DNA from: CALACW01 sp002431305
Lineage (GTDB): Bacteria; Bacillota; Clostridia; Oscillospirales; Acutalibacteraceae
Assembly: GCA_937890355.1 (NCBI GenBank)
Contig: CALACW010000033.1
Location: 1-23,137, forward strand
Length of the DNA stretch: 23,137 nt
Reading direction: 5' to 3'
Of this stretch, positions 7,213 through 13,784 are shown piece by piece. A program made the translations under genes and the position numbers. The notes under the pieces were generated by a model. The model did not search any database and had not been told where the DNA came from. It was given only the letters and a program-made list of their open reading frames with translations. Position 1 is the stretch's first letter, and every line of letters begins with the position of its first letter.

Positions 7213-7236
7213 GACTTTTTTGCACGGAGATAAAAA

Positions 7237-8439
7237 ATGAGTACATCAGGCGTAGTTGCGGAGTACAATCCGTTTCATTCGGGACACAAATATCAGCTAG
7301 ATAAAACGAAAGAAAAAACGGGGCTCCCCGTTATCGCCGTTATGAGCGGAAATTTTGTTCAGCGCGGAGAGTGCGCCCTGTTCGACAAAAGCGTAAGAAC
7401 CCGGGCGGCACTTATGAACGGAGCGGACATAGTGTTCGAACTGCCGCTGCCGTGGGCGTTGTCCTCAGCGGAAAAATTCGCGTCGGGCGCGGTTTATCTT
7501 TTAAATTCAACAGGCGTATGCGATTTCATGTCGTTCGGAAGCGAGTCCGGAAGCATTAAAAATATAATAACCGCGTCGAACGCTCTTTTAAATATTGATG
7601 AAAATATTATAAAAAAATACCTGTCCGACGGATATTCGTACCCGACGGCAAGGCAAAAGGCACTCGAAGAAACGACAGACGAAGAAATATCGTCCCTTAT
7701 CTCGTCACCGAACGATCTGCTCGGGGTTGAATACGTAAAAAGCATTATAAAAAATAAATATCCGCTGACTCCGATTACGATTAAGCGTTCGGGAGCCGGG
7801 CATGATTCGGACGAGATAAACGAAAACACGGCGTCCGCTTCAGCTATCCGCAATATAATAGGTTCCTCGCTCGATTACTCCCCGTTTGTTCCCGAAAACA
7901 CACTCGAATTATACCAAAAAAGCGAAAAATCAAACTTAAAAAAGCTCGAAAAATGTATCCTCTCGCATTTAAGACGAAAAAGCGCCTCAGACTTTTTATC
8001 TTACCCCGACGTATCGGAGGGACTCGAATACAGAATTTATGAAGCGGTGAGAGATTCCGACAGCCTTGAGTCACTCTATTCTGCGATAAAAACGAAAAGA
8101 TACGCGCATTCGAGAATCAGAAGAATAATAATGTCAGCTTTTCTCGAAATTGAAAAATCATACACGTTTACTCCCCCGCCGTACTTACGCGTTCTCGGAT
8201 TTACCGACGAGGGCAGAGCGATTTTAAAACAAATGAAAAAGACGGCGTCGATTCCCGTGATAATGCGTTACTCCGACGTAAACGCTTTGGACGAGAGAGC
8301 AAAAAAGGTATATGAGCTCGAATGCAAATCGACCGACCTGTTTTCTCTTGCATTTAATCCCGTATTAAAATGCGGTAACGAAATGAGACGGGAAATTATC
8401 TATAGCAAAAGAGAGCCGGAAGGTCACGAGGTTAAATGA
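7237..8439 (+). CDS. tmcAL: tRNA(Met) cytidine acetate ligase
   Basis: YlbM/TmcAL family (formerly DUF795). Family knowledge: it uses ATP and free acetate to form acetyl-AMP and N4-acetylates the wobble cytidine (C34) of elongator tRNA(Met), which secures AUG decoding. The 400-residue protein opens with the nucleotidyltransferase HIGH-type signature AEYNPFHSGHKYQL (residues 8-21), then GNFVQRGECALFDK and VFELPLPWALSSAEKFASGA; ITIKRSGAGHDS lies mid-protein. Length is normal for the family. GGAGAT sits 6 nt before the ATG. Its last 16 bases overlap the 3' end of sigK on the other strand. Lying beside ackA, which makes the acetate it needs, is suggestive but may be chance. Confidence 0.93.
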   Translation: MSTSGVVAEYNPFHSGHKYQLDKTKEKTGLPVIAVMSGNFVQRGECALFDKSVRTRAALMNGADIVFELPLPWALSSAEKFASGAVYLLNSTGVCDFMSFGSESGSIKNIITASNALLNIDENIIKKYLSDGYSYPTARQKALEETTDEEISSLISSPNDLLGVEYVKSIIKNKYPLTPITIKRSGAGHDSDEINENTASASAIRNIIGSSLDYSPFVPENTLELYQKSEKSNLKKLEKCILSHLRRKSASDFLSYPDVSEGLEYRIYEAVRDSDSLESLYSAIKTKRYAHSRIRRIIMSAFLEIEKSYTFTPPPYLRVLGFTDEGRAILKQMKKTASIPVIMRYSDVNALDERAKKVYELECKSTDLFSLAFNPVLKCGNEMRREIIYSKREPEGHEVK

Positions 8440-9137
8440 TTTTTAATATTCTCGTTTTCGAGTCTCTTTTTGAGCTTTGAGAGTACTTTTTTCTCTATTC
8501 TCGAAACATAACTTCTCGATATCGACAGAGCCTGCGCGACTTCCCGCTGGGGCAGAGGGTCGTTCCCGTCGAGCCCGTAACGCATTACTATAATACGTTT
8601 CTCCCTATCGTCCGCGACCTCATCCAAAAGCCTTGCGAGAAGCGAGCACTTTATTCTGCGGTCGATATCGTCGGCTATCGTATCCTCGACGCTTATAATA
8701 TCCGACAGTGTAAGCGGGTTTCCCTCGCTGTCGGTCTCAATAGGATCGCTCATGGAGATATCCTGGGCGGTCTTTTTTAAATTTCTGAAATACATCAGTA
8801 TCTCGTTTTCGATGCACCGAGCCGCATATGTCGCAAGTCTCGAGCCCTTTGACGGGTCAAAACCGTTAATGCCCTTTATAAGTCCGACTGTGCCGACCGA
8901 TATCAAATCGTCCTGGTCGCACCCGGAAGAATAATATTTTTTAATAACGTGAACGACAAGTCTCATATTGTGTTCGACGAGTTTATTTCTCGCCTCTTTA
9001 TCGCCGCCGCATTTTAATTTAATCAGCCTCTCCTCCTCCGATTTTGACAGCGGAGGGGGAAATACGCTTTTAGAATCAAGGTGAAGCGCAAGAAAAACAA
9101 GGTCGCCGAGCATACGTTCAAAGATTAAAAACGACAT
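8424..9137 (-). CDS. sigK: RNA polymerase sporulation sigma factor SigK
   Basis: Sigma-70 family factor of the late mother-cell programme in endospore formation. The 237-residue protein has a hydrophobic N-terminus (about 1-25, LGDLVFLAL) before FPPPLSKSEEERLI, as in pro-sigma-K, where this piece is removed by intramembrane proteolysis. Region 2 follows (LVEHNMRLVVHVIKKYY, DLISVGTVGLIKGINGFD, LATYAARCIENEILMYFR), then region 4 with DREKRIIVMRYGLDG and the helix-turn-helix SISRSYVSRIEKKVLSKLKK. SigE and SigG were considered, but the N-terminus and FPxPLS motif fit SigK. The gene is intact here, not split by a skin-type element. GGGAGGCG precedes the ATG. A weak SigE-like CATATCAAT -10 lies upstream, too poor to call. 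Implies the organism can, or once could, sporulate. Confidence 0.9.
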   Translation of the reverse strand: MSFLIFERMLGDLVFLALHLDSKSVFPPPLSKSEEERLIKLKCGGDKEARNKLVEHNMRLVVHVIKKYYSSGCDQDDLISVGTVGLIKGINGFDPSKGSRLATYAARCIENEILMYFRNLKKTAQDISMSDPIETDSEGNPLTLSDIISVEDTIADDIDRRIKCSLLARLLDEVADDREKRIIVMRYGLDGNDPLPQREVAQALSISRSYVSRIEKKVLSKLKKRLENENIKNHLTS

Positions 9138-9195
9138 TTATATATCGCCTCCCGTAATTGATATGAATAAAAAACAGCGATATTGCAAGTCCCGA

Positions 9196-9224
9196 TTGAC
9201 AAAACATCCGGCGGGTGATAAACT
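9196..9224 (+). promoter_or_regulatory. Sigma-A promoter of the lipid-kinase-family gene
   Basis: Perfect -35 TTGACA (9196-9201), 17-nt spacer ending in the extended TGA, -10 TAAACT (9219-9224). Confidence 0.65.
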
Positions 9225-9271
9225 CTAATCACACATGAGTCTAAAAAGACAGCAAAGGAGCATCAAAATAA

Positions 9272-10219
9272 ATGTTAAAAACATTCAGCATCATCTATAA
9301 CCCCGTTGCAACAAAGTTTAAAATGAGCATTATCGAGCATATTATATGCCGTTTCGTTTCTAAAGGAATGACGCTAAACAAAGTTGAGAAAAGTCAGTAT
9401 TCGGGTCACGTTATTGAGCTTATAAAACAGCTTGACCCCGAGTCCGACCTGCTTATCACCGTCGGAGGAGACGGCACTGTAAACGAGGCGTTCAGAGCGT
9501 TCTACGAGATAGAACAGAACAGCGTTTACGCCCACGTTTCGACAGGTACGACGAACGACATGGCAAACAATTTCGGATTAAGCCGTAAGGACGCGATTAA
9601 GAGCATAGACCTTCTGGCAGACGGCGGACATGAGAGTATGATGGATTCGTTTACAGTAAACGGTGAACCCGTTTCGTACGTTTCGGCGTTCGGATTCGTA
9701 GCTCCGATTCCCTATCTTGTAAACAATAAATTAAAAAAAGTTCTCGGTCATGCGGCATACGTAGTATCGGCGGTTCCCGTCCTCGCGTCAAAGCAGAATA
9801 AACTTAAATTTACATATGAACACGACGGCATGGAGGAAGAGTGCGAGTGCATCATGGCGTGCATACTCAATTCCAAAGGCACCGGCGGAGTCAATGTTTT
9901 CAAGAACGTCGACATGAACGACGGAAAATTTGAAGCCGTGTTCGTAAAAAGCCTGTCTCCGAAGCTTATCAAAAAAATATTCGCTCAATATTTAAAGGAC
10001 GAAATCGATTTATCTCAGCTTCAGGAGTACACCGTAACATTCAGTACCGATTATCTTAAAATCAAATTTGAATCAACGCCCAAGTACGAGGTAGACAACG
10101 ACGGAAACAAGGCTTCGTTCACTCTAAAAGATTCAGACAACACTCTTGAATATAAAATAGGCAAAAAAATAAAGATTCTTCTTCCCGCTCATGAGACGAG
10201 AAATGAATCAAACGATTAA
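9272..10219 (+). CDS. Diacylglycerol/lipid kinase family protein (DgkB/YegS-like)
   Basis: Soluble ATP-dependent lipid kinase of the DAGK catalytic family. In Firmicutes relatives phosphorylate diacylglycerol to phosphatidic acid, recycling lipid left by lipoteichoic acid synthesis. The 315-residue protein shows IIYNPVATKF at the start (N10-P11), the nucleotide-binding GGDGTVNEAF (65-74) and STGTTNDMANNFGL (90-103). The C-terminal beta domain ends the protein, giving the usual family length. Exact substrate cannot be read from sequence. AAAGGAG lies about 11 nt before the ATG. It has its own promoter and is followed 77 nt later by a GtrA-family gene with a separate promoter. Confidence 0.88.
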   Translation: MLKTFSIIYNPVATKFKMSIIEHIICRFVSKGMTLNKVEKSQYSGHVIELIKQLDPESDLLITVGGDGTVNEAFRAFYEIEQNSVYAHVSTGTTNDMANNFGLSRKDAIKSIDLLADGGHESMMDSFTVNGEPVSYVSAFGFVAPIPYLVNNKLKKVLGHAAYVVSAVPVLASKQNKLKFTYEHDGMEEECECIMACILNSKGTGGVNVFKNVDMNDGKFEAVFVKSLSPKLIKKIFAQYLKDEIDLSQLQEYTVTFSTDYLKIKFESTPKYEVDNDGNKASFTLKDSDNTLEYKIGKKIKILLPAHETRNESND

Positions 10220-10235
10220 AATTAACATTTTATTA

Positions 10236-10265
10236 TTGAAAACCGTATTTACGGTATGATATACT
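10236..10265 (+). promoter_or_regulatory. Sigma-A promoter of the GtrA-family gene, with palindrome in spacer
   Basis: -35 TTGAAA (10236-10241), 18-nt spacer, -10 TATACT (10260-10265) preceded by extended TGA. The spacer holds the perfect inverted repeat ACCGTA-TT-TACGGT (10242-10255), which could be a repressor operator. Confidence 0.6.
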
Positions 10266-10296
10266 GTTTTTCAGAAAAATTCGGGAGTGATATATA

Positions 10297-10848
10297 ATGT
10301 CAAAATTAAAAGATATCGATGCCGGCGCGGAAGCTAAAGGCTCGGGAGTAAAAACGCTGTGGCAGTTTGTTAAGTTTATAATAGTAAGTCTGCTTGCGTG
10401 CATAGTGCAGTTTACTCTTCTTAACGTACTTAAGTTCATACCGTTTATCCATGAGCTTTATTCACAGGATTTCCACTGGTGGATATTTACATGCGAAGCG
10501 GCGGCGGGCGGTCTCGGCTATTTCATAGTTAATAACACCGCAAATATTGCGGCACAGATTGTTTCGTTCTTCATAAACCGTGAAAAAACATTCAACTCAA
10601 GCGCAAATATCGCGGTAACGCTTCCCATTTACATTGTTTTCACCGTCGCGCTTATCGTATTCTCCGCATGGCTTAACCCCACGCTCAAAGATTTTCTTGT
10701 AAACAAAAACATGTCCGACGTTCTCGCGGCAAATATCGCTACTGCTGTTTGCTCCGCAATTCAGTTTTTCCTCTACTTCCCTGTAGACAAGATTCTTTTC
10801 AGAAAAAAGAAAGAGAATAAGGAAGAAGCCGAAGCAAAGGCTGAATAA
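10297..10848 (+). CDS. GtrA-family membrane protein
   Basis: The 183-residue protein has four predicted membrane helices: about 22-45 (FVKFIIVSLLACIVQFTLL), 72-92, 105-126 (TLPIYIVFTVALIVFSAWL) and 146-170. It has the GtrA pattern of 'F.KF..VS..........L' in the first helix and 'FFLYFPVDK..LF' after the last. Family knowledge: GtrA proteins are thought to flip undecaprenyl-phosphate-linked sugars or assist cell-surface glycosylation. The C-terminus is a charged, Lys/Glu-rich tail. GGGAG precedes the ATG. No glycosyltransferase partner lies beside it, so its sugar substrate is unknown. It ends at a terminator (10870-10905). Confidence 0.8.
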   Translation: MSKLKDIDAGAEAKGSGVKTLWQFVKFIIVSLLACIVQFTLLNVLKFIPFIHELYSQDFHWWIFTCEAAAGGLGYFIVNNTANIAAQIVSFFINREKTFNSSANIAVTLPIYIVFTVALIVFSAWLNPTLKDFLVNKNMSDVLAANIATAVCSAIQFFLYFPVDKILFRKKKENKEEAEAKAE

Positions 10849-10869
10849 GTTAAATTAAATACAAAATTT

Positions 10870-10905
10870 CGGCTCGGTGATTAAATTCGCCGAGCCGTTT
10901 ATTTT
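10870..10905 (+). terminator. Terminator of the GtrA gene, possibly shared with the GH43 operon
   Basis: Perfect 8-bp stem CGGCTCGG/CCGAGCCG (10870-10877 with 10890-10897) with a 12-nt loop and a T-rich tail on the plus strand. On the minus strand the tail (AAATTTTG) is weaker. Confidence 0.8.
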
Positions 10906-10916
10906 ATCCTGTTTTA

Positions 10917-11795
10917 TTAGGTCATTACGACGGGCTTAATTTCATCTGCGTCGAACTCCATTTTATCAATGCATAAAAACCTCGCGTTCGGGTCTTTATT
11001 ATCATAACGCCGTCTGTGATAAACCATAAGCGTTTCGCCGTTTTCAAGCTGAAAGAATCCGTTGTGTCCGGGACCCTCCGCGACCGGCAGCTGCGAGGAA
11101 AGAATCGTACCTCTCGATACGAACGGTCCTGTCGGCGAATCGGATATCGAATAGTCGACGCTGTACGTGCCCTGAGTCCATCCGCCGTGCGACCACATGA
11201 AATAATACTTATCCCCGCGCTTCATCATGCACGGTCCCTCGACGTAATTTTCGGGCGTAACTTCTTTAAAGACATCGCCGTCGTCAAACGGGACAAATCC
11301 CGTCATATCATCATTCATCTTACATACATTGCAGTGCTTCCATCCGCCGTAATAAAGATAAACCGTGCCGTCGTCATCTTTAAACAAATGTGCGTCGATA
11401 GGCTGTGCACCGTTTATAAAAGTCGAAATAAGCGGTCTGCCGAGATAAGCTTTAAACGGACCGAACGGAGAATCGGACACGGCAATTTCGAGTCCGCCTC
11501 CCTCATTGTCGGCATGTATATCGTTTGAGGCAAAAATATAATAATATTTCGAATTCTTTTCAATAATCGTCGGAGCCCACACCGCGCGTTTTACCCAAGG
11601 GAAGCCCGACATATCTATAATACCTTTTTTAATCTCCCAGTGTTCGAGGTCATCGGAGATAAACATATCATGATTGAGCTGGTCATCAAACGGCAGACTG
11701 CGCGTTACGTATATGCAGTATTTGCCCTCGTAAAATCTTGCCTCGGGGTCGGCATACCACGATTCGGACAGAGGATTGTTAAATTTAATACCCAT
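10917..11795 (-). CDS. Glycoside hydrolase family 43 protein
   Basis: Five-bladed beta-propeller glycosidase; GH43 enzymes are arabinofuranosidases, xylosidases or arabinanases acting on plant polysaccharide fragments. The 292-residue protein has all three catalytic acids in family context: D16 (YADPEARF), D134 (PIDAHLF) and E187 (VEGPCMMKRGDKYYFMWSHG). H244 (GPGHNGFF) is the usual ion-binding histidine. No signal peptide, so it should act inside the cell on imported oligosaccharides. The ATG at 11795 overlaps the TGA stop of the upstream phosphoesterase by one base, with GGGAG 8 nt before it; an adjacent ATG at 11798 is possible. The frame is open further upstream, but only inside the phosphoesterase gene. 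It lacks the C-terminal sandwich domain of longer GH43 enzymes. Substrate is not determined. Confidence 0.9.
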   Translation of the reverse strand: MGIKFNNPLSESWYADPEARFYEGKYCIYVTRSLPFDDQLNHDMFISDDLEHWEIKKGIIDMSGFPWVKRAVWAPTIIEKNSKYYYIFASNDIHADNEGGGLEIAVSDSPFGPFKAYLGRPLISTFINGAQPIDAHLFKDDDGTVYLYYGGWKHCNVCKMNDDMTGFVPFDDGDVFKEVTPENYVEGPCMMKRGDKYYFMWSHGGWTQGTYSVDYSISDSPTGPFVSRGTILSSQLPVAEGPGHNGFFQLENGETLMVYHRRRYDNKDPNARFLCIDKMEFDADEIKPVVMT

Positions 11796-12964
11796 CATTT
11801 TTTCTCCCGTCTTTTTTTTATAATGCCCGCAGTCAGAAGTCCCGCCGAGACTGCGGCTGCCGAAACCCCCGCGATAAGTGCGCATTTTGACTTAAACATT
11901 CCGTCCGCGTCCCAAATGTATCTTATTTCCGCGCCGATACCGTCACCGCACAGAGCTTTGTATGTAAGTACATATGTCTCATATTTCGAAGTATCATTTT
12001 CGTCGATAATGAATACTCTGACTCCCCTGTTCCTGTCGCCGTAACATCTGAACGAAGCGCACGGGGTTCCTATGATATCGATTCCGTCGAGCACCGCCTC
12101 AAAATTATTGAGATGATCGTGACCGAATACTGCCGCTCGAACGTCGCCCTGTTTTTTCATCGCGTCGAACTGACCGAAATTCTCCTCACAGCACGCGGGA
12201 TATTCGCCCATAACGCCGTGATGAACCCTGGTTCTGTCGACCTTGAAACTCTTGCCGTCTCTCGTATTTCCGCCAAACGGTATAACGTCCGGGTCGTTTT
12301 TATCGCATTCAACAACGAGCTGAGCGGTCTCGGGGAACGGAACGTGCTGGAATAAAAGCGAATCCACGGCTTTTCCTCCGTTAAGCTCTTTTAACTCCTC
12401 GCTCTTTTTAACATACCAGTCGACCGCGTTTTTACTTACATATTCATAGCACTTGTCCGCCTGTTTGTCGTAACCTGCGGAGTCGAACATCCATATATTG
12501 TATTTTATCTTATCGGAATCCGAGGCATATATCGGTATATTATACGTATCGCAGTCTATACCCTCCTTCGGGTCGTCGAGTCCGACGTTGTGCGGGTATG
12601 CTCTGTAAATATCCGCCTGCTCCTCCTTGGTTATCATGTTCATATCGTCGTGGTTTCCGTATATCATCGCAAACGGAATCGAGCGTTTTTCAATCGGCTC
12701 GACAACATGGGCGATAGCTTTTTTCATGGCCTCATACTCGCCCTCTTTAGTCTTAATGACCTTTCTCGAACCGATACGCGCGTCGCGTAAATGATTGCCG
12801 AGTATATTATCACCGGTCAGAACCACCAAATCGGGCTTGACCTTGTCGTACGCGATATCGAGCATTTTTTTCATAGTCGGACGAGCAAACTGCAAATCCT
12901 GAGTATCGCTGACCTGGAGAATAACAAATTTACCGTCTTTATTAAATCTTAATTTACCGTTCAT
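11795..12964 (-). CDS. Calcineurin-like metallophosphoesterase with C-terminal membrane anchor
   Basis: Binuclear-metal phosphoesterase. In the 389-residue protein the motif residues are all visible: D20 in VSDTQD, GDN (D52), GNHDD (103-107), H207 in LLFQHVP, and FGHDHL (280-285). Overall pattern resembles the Dcr2/purple-acid-phosphatase-like branch. A single hydrophobic helix near the end (about 361-382, CALIAGVSAAAVSAGLLTAG) is followed by the basic tail KKRREKK. There is no N-terminal signal peptide, so by sequence it is tail-anchored, an unusual arrangement. AGAGGT precedes the ATG. It is the first gene of a two-gene operon with the GH43 enzyme (overlapping stop/start), which hints at work on phosphorylated or lipid-linked sugars; this is inference. 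Confidence 0.87.
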   Translation of the reverse strand: MNGKLRFNKDGKFVILQVSDTQDLQFARPTMKKMLDIAYDKVKPDLVVLTGDNILGNHLRDARIGSRKVIKTKEGEYEAMKKAIAHVVEPIEKRSIPFAMIYGNHDDMNMITKEEQADIYRAYPHNVGLDDPKEGIDCDTYNIPIYASDSDKIKYNIWMFDSAGYDKQADKCYEYVSKNAVDWYVKKSEELKELNGGKAVDSLLFQHVPFPETAQLVVECDKNDPDVIPFGGNTRDGKSFKVDRTRVHHGVMGEYPACCEENFGQFDAMKKQGDVRAAVFGHDHLNNFEAVLDGIDIIGTPCASFRCYGDRNRGVRVFIIDENDTSKYETYVLTYKALCGDGIGAEIRYIWDADGMFKSKCALIAGVSAAAVSAGLLTAGIIKKRREKK

Positions 12965-12995
12965 ATATTACCTCTGTATCAAAAATTGTATATAT

Positions 12996-13024
12996 ATTTT
13001 ACCATACCCGCAAGCTAATGTAAA
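12996..13024 (-). promoter_or_regulatory. Sigma-A promoter of the phosphoesterase-GH43 operon
   Basis: -35 TTTACA (13024-13019), 17-nt spacer ending TGG (extended -10), -10 TAAAAT (13001-12996) on the minus strand. Confidence 0.65.
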
Positions 13025-13090
13025 CATTTCTTTGCAATGTGTTATAAATATTGCAGGAGTGTAAATAATTCATAATTTGTTAAAATATAA

Positions 13091-13119
13091 TTGCTTTAAG
13101 AATTTTATTGTGATATTAT
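13091..13119 (+). promoter_or_regulatory. Promoter of the small-peptide pair
   Basis: -35 TTGCTT (13091-13096), 17-nt spacer, -10 TATTAT (13114-13119) with the extended TGA directly before it. Start of transcription is predicted about 25 nt before the first peptide's ATG. Confidence 0.6.
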
Positions 13120-13152
13120 TAATATAAGTTAAGTACGGGAGGTGTATTTTAA

Positions 13153-13251
13153 ATGGATAAAATCGTTGAGTTTTTCACAATCATCTACAACTTCCTCAAA
13201 GAGTTGTTCATCGTTCTCGGACTCGCTAAACGTGAAGACGGTACAAAATAA
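13153..13251 (+). CDS. Amphipathic small peptide 1 (32 residues)
   Basis: A 32-residue peptide starting MDKIVEFF and ending AKREDGTK. Eight nt before its ATG lies GGGAGGTG (13137-13144), and a good extended -10 promoter precedes it. Residues 7-19 (FFTIIYNFLKELF) match the pattern [LF][LF]x[ITV]I[FYI][ND]F[LF][KE]xL[FI] shared with peptides 2 and 3. Polar residues recur every three to four positions, so an amphipathic helix of about 20 residues is expected, followed by a short charged tail. No signal peptide, no cysteine, net charge about zero. It is followed 47 nt later by peptide 2 with an almost identical leader (GAGGTGTATTT before each start), pointing to duplication. Function unknown: leaderless membrane-active or signalling peptide and small membrane-protein regulator are all possible. 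Confidence 0.7.
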   Translation: MDKIVEFFTIIYNFLKELFIVLGLAKREDGTK

Positions 13252-13298
13252 TTAAACCGTTTTTATTTTCTAATTTATTATTGTGAGGTGTATTTAAC

Positions 13299-13406
13299 AT
13301 GACTATCGATAAACTTATCGCGCTTCTCAAGGTTATCTTTGATTTCCTTAAAAAGCTTTTCGGATTTGTTAAGGAGCTTATTCCTGAAGAGAGCACGAAT
13401 GCTTAA
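13299..13406 (+). CDS. Amphipathic small peptide 2 (35 residues)
   Basis: A 35-residue peptide starting MTIDKLIALL and ending PEESTNA. TGAGGTG (13284-13290) lies 8 nt before the ATG. Residues 9-21 (LLKVIFDFLKKLF) match the motif of peptides 1 and 3, and the opening DK[IL] also matches peptide 1 (D2-K3, here D4-K5). Charged residues K11, D15, K18/K19 and K25/E26 fall on one helical face, with Leu/Ile/Phe/Val on the other. No signal peptide, no cysteine, net charge about zero. Probably cotranscribed with peptide 1; a strong terminator follows at 13445-13471. No named family recognised. Confidence 0.7.
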   Translation: MTIDKLIALLKVIFDFLKKLFGFVKELIPEESTNA

Positions 13407-13444
13407 TCCGATGTTTTAAACGGCTATTATCATAACAAAAAATT

Positions 13445-13471
13445 CGGAGCCGATTCAGGCTCTGTTTTTTT
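13445..13471 (+). terminator. Terminator of the small-peptide pair
   Basis: Seven-base-pair stem CGGAGCC/GGCTCTG (13445-13451 with 13458-13464, one G-T pair), 6-nt loop, then seven T. Confidence 0.85.
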
Positions 13472-13493
13472 ATCCGAATATGCGCATGAGCAC

Positions 13494-13537
13494 AAAAAAA
13501 GTCCCGCACCGATGTTCGGCACGGGGCTCTTTTTTAT
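13494..13537. terminator. Bidirectional terminator, mainly for small peptide 3
   Basis: Hairpin 13501-13527 with six outer and four inner base pairs around a 2x2 mismatch, flanked by seven A on the left and six T on the right. It can therefore end transcription in both directions. It lies 14 nt past the stop of the minus-strand peptide gene. Confidence 0.8.
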
Positions 13538-13550
13538 TAAGGTTCAAACG

Positions 13551-13706
13551 TTATCTCGGCTGAACGACCGATGAAAACAGAGCTTTTATTTTCTCGATAA
13601 GCCGCTCGAAGAAATTAATAATAGTTGTAAGCAGCGAGGGGTAAACTCCCATTCCGGGATCAAGCTCAGAACCGGGATCCATAGATATTACATTATCGTT
13701 ATCCAT
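13551..13706 (-). CDS. Amphipathic small peptide 3 (51 residues, acidic N-terminal extension)
   Basis: From the ATG at 13706, which has AAGGAGGTG just upstream, the product is 51 residues. An upstream in-frame ATG at 13739 lacks a ribosome binding site and would place it before the predicted transcript start. Residues 1-20 are acidic and Gly/Pro-containing (MDPGSELDPGMG). Residues 25-37 (LLTTIINFFERLI) match the helix motif of peptides 1 and 2; L25, T27, I29, N31, F32 and L36 align. The helix continues to about 46 (EKIKALFSS). No cysteine or signal peptide; net charge about -3. The acidic head could be a pro-sequence or targeting segment that the other two lack. It converges on the peptide 1-2 pair and lies 78 nt behind galT on the same strand. 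Function unknown. Confidence 0.7.
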   Translation of the reverse strand: MDNDNVISMDPGSELDPGMGVYPSLLTTIINFFERLIEKIKALFSSVVQPR

Positions 13707-13729
13707 TGACTGCACCTCCTTACAACTCA

Positions 13730-13758
13730 ATACTACCATAGTTATATAAGGAAGTCAA
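13730..13758 (-). promoter_or_regulatory. Promoter of small peptide 3
   Basis: -35 TTGACT (13758-13753), 17-nt spacer ending in TGG (extended -10), -10 TAGTAT (13735-13730) on the minus strand. The leader would be short, with the ribosome binding site about 10 nt from the transcript start. Confidence 0.5.
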
Positions 13759-13784
13759 GCGACGATATTCAAAATCTGTTCACA

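Noticed and set aside
9138..9190. Possible SigE-dependent promoter of sigK (CATATCAAT with an AT-rich -35)
   Set aside because: Only about five of eight -10 and five of seven -35 positions fit and the spacing is not ideal. It is mentioned in the sigK entry but is too weak for a feature.
13153..13406. Peptides 1 and 2 as a type I toxin with an antisense RNA antitoxin
   Set aside because: No promoter directed against the two genes was found, and the convergent peptide 3 transcript is predicted to stop at 13494-13537 before reaching them.
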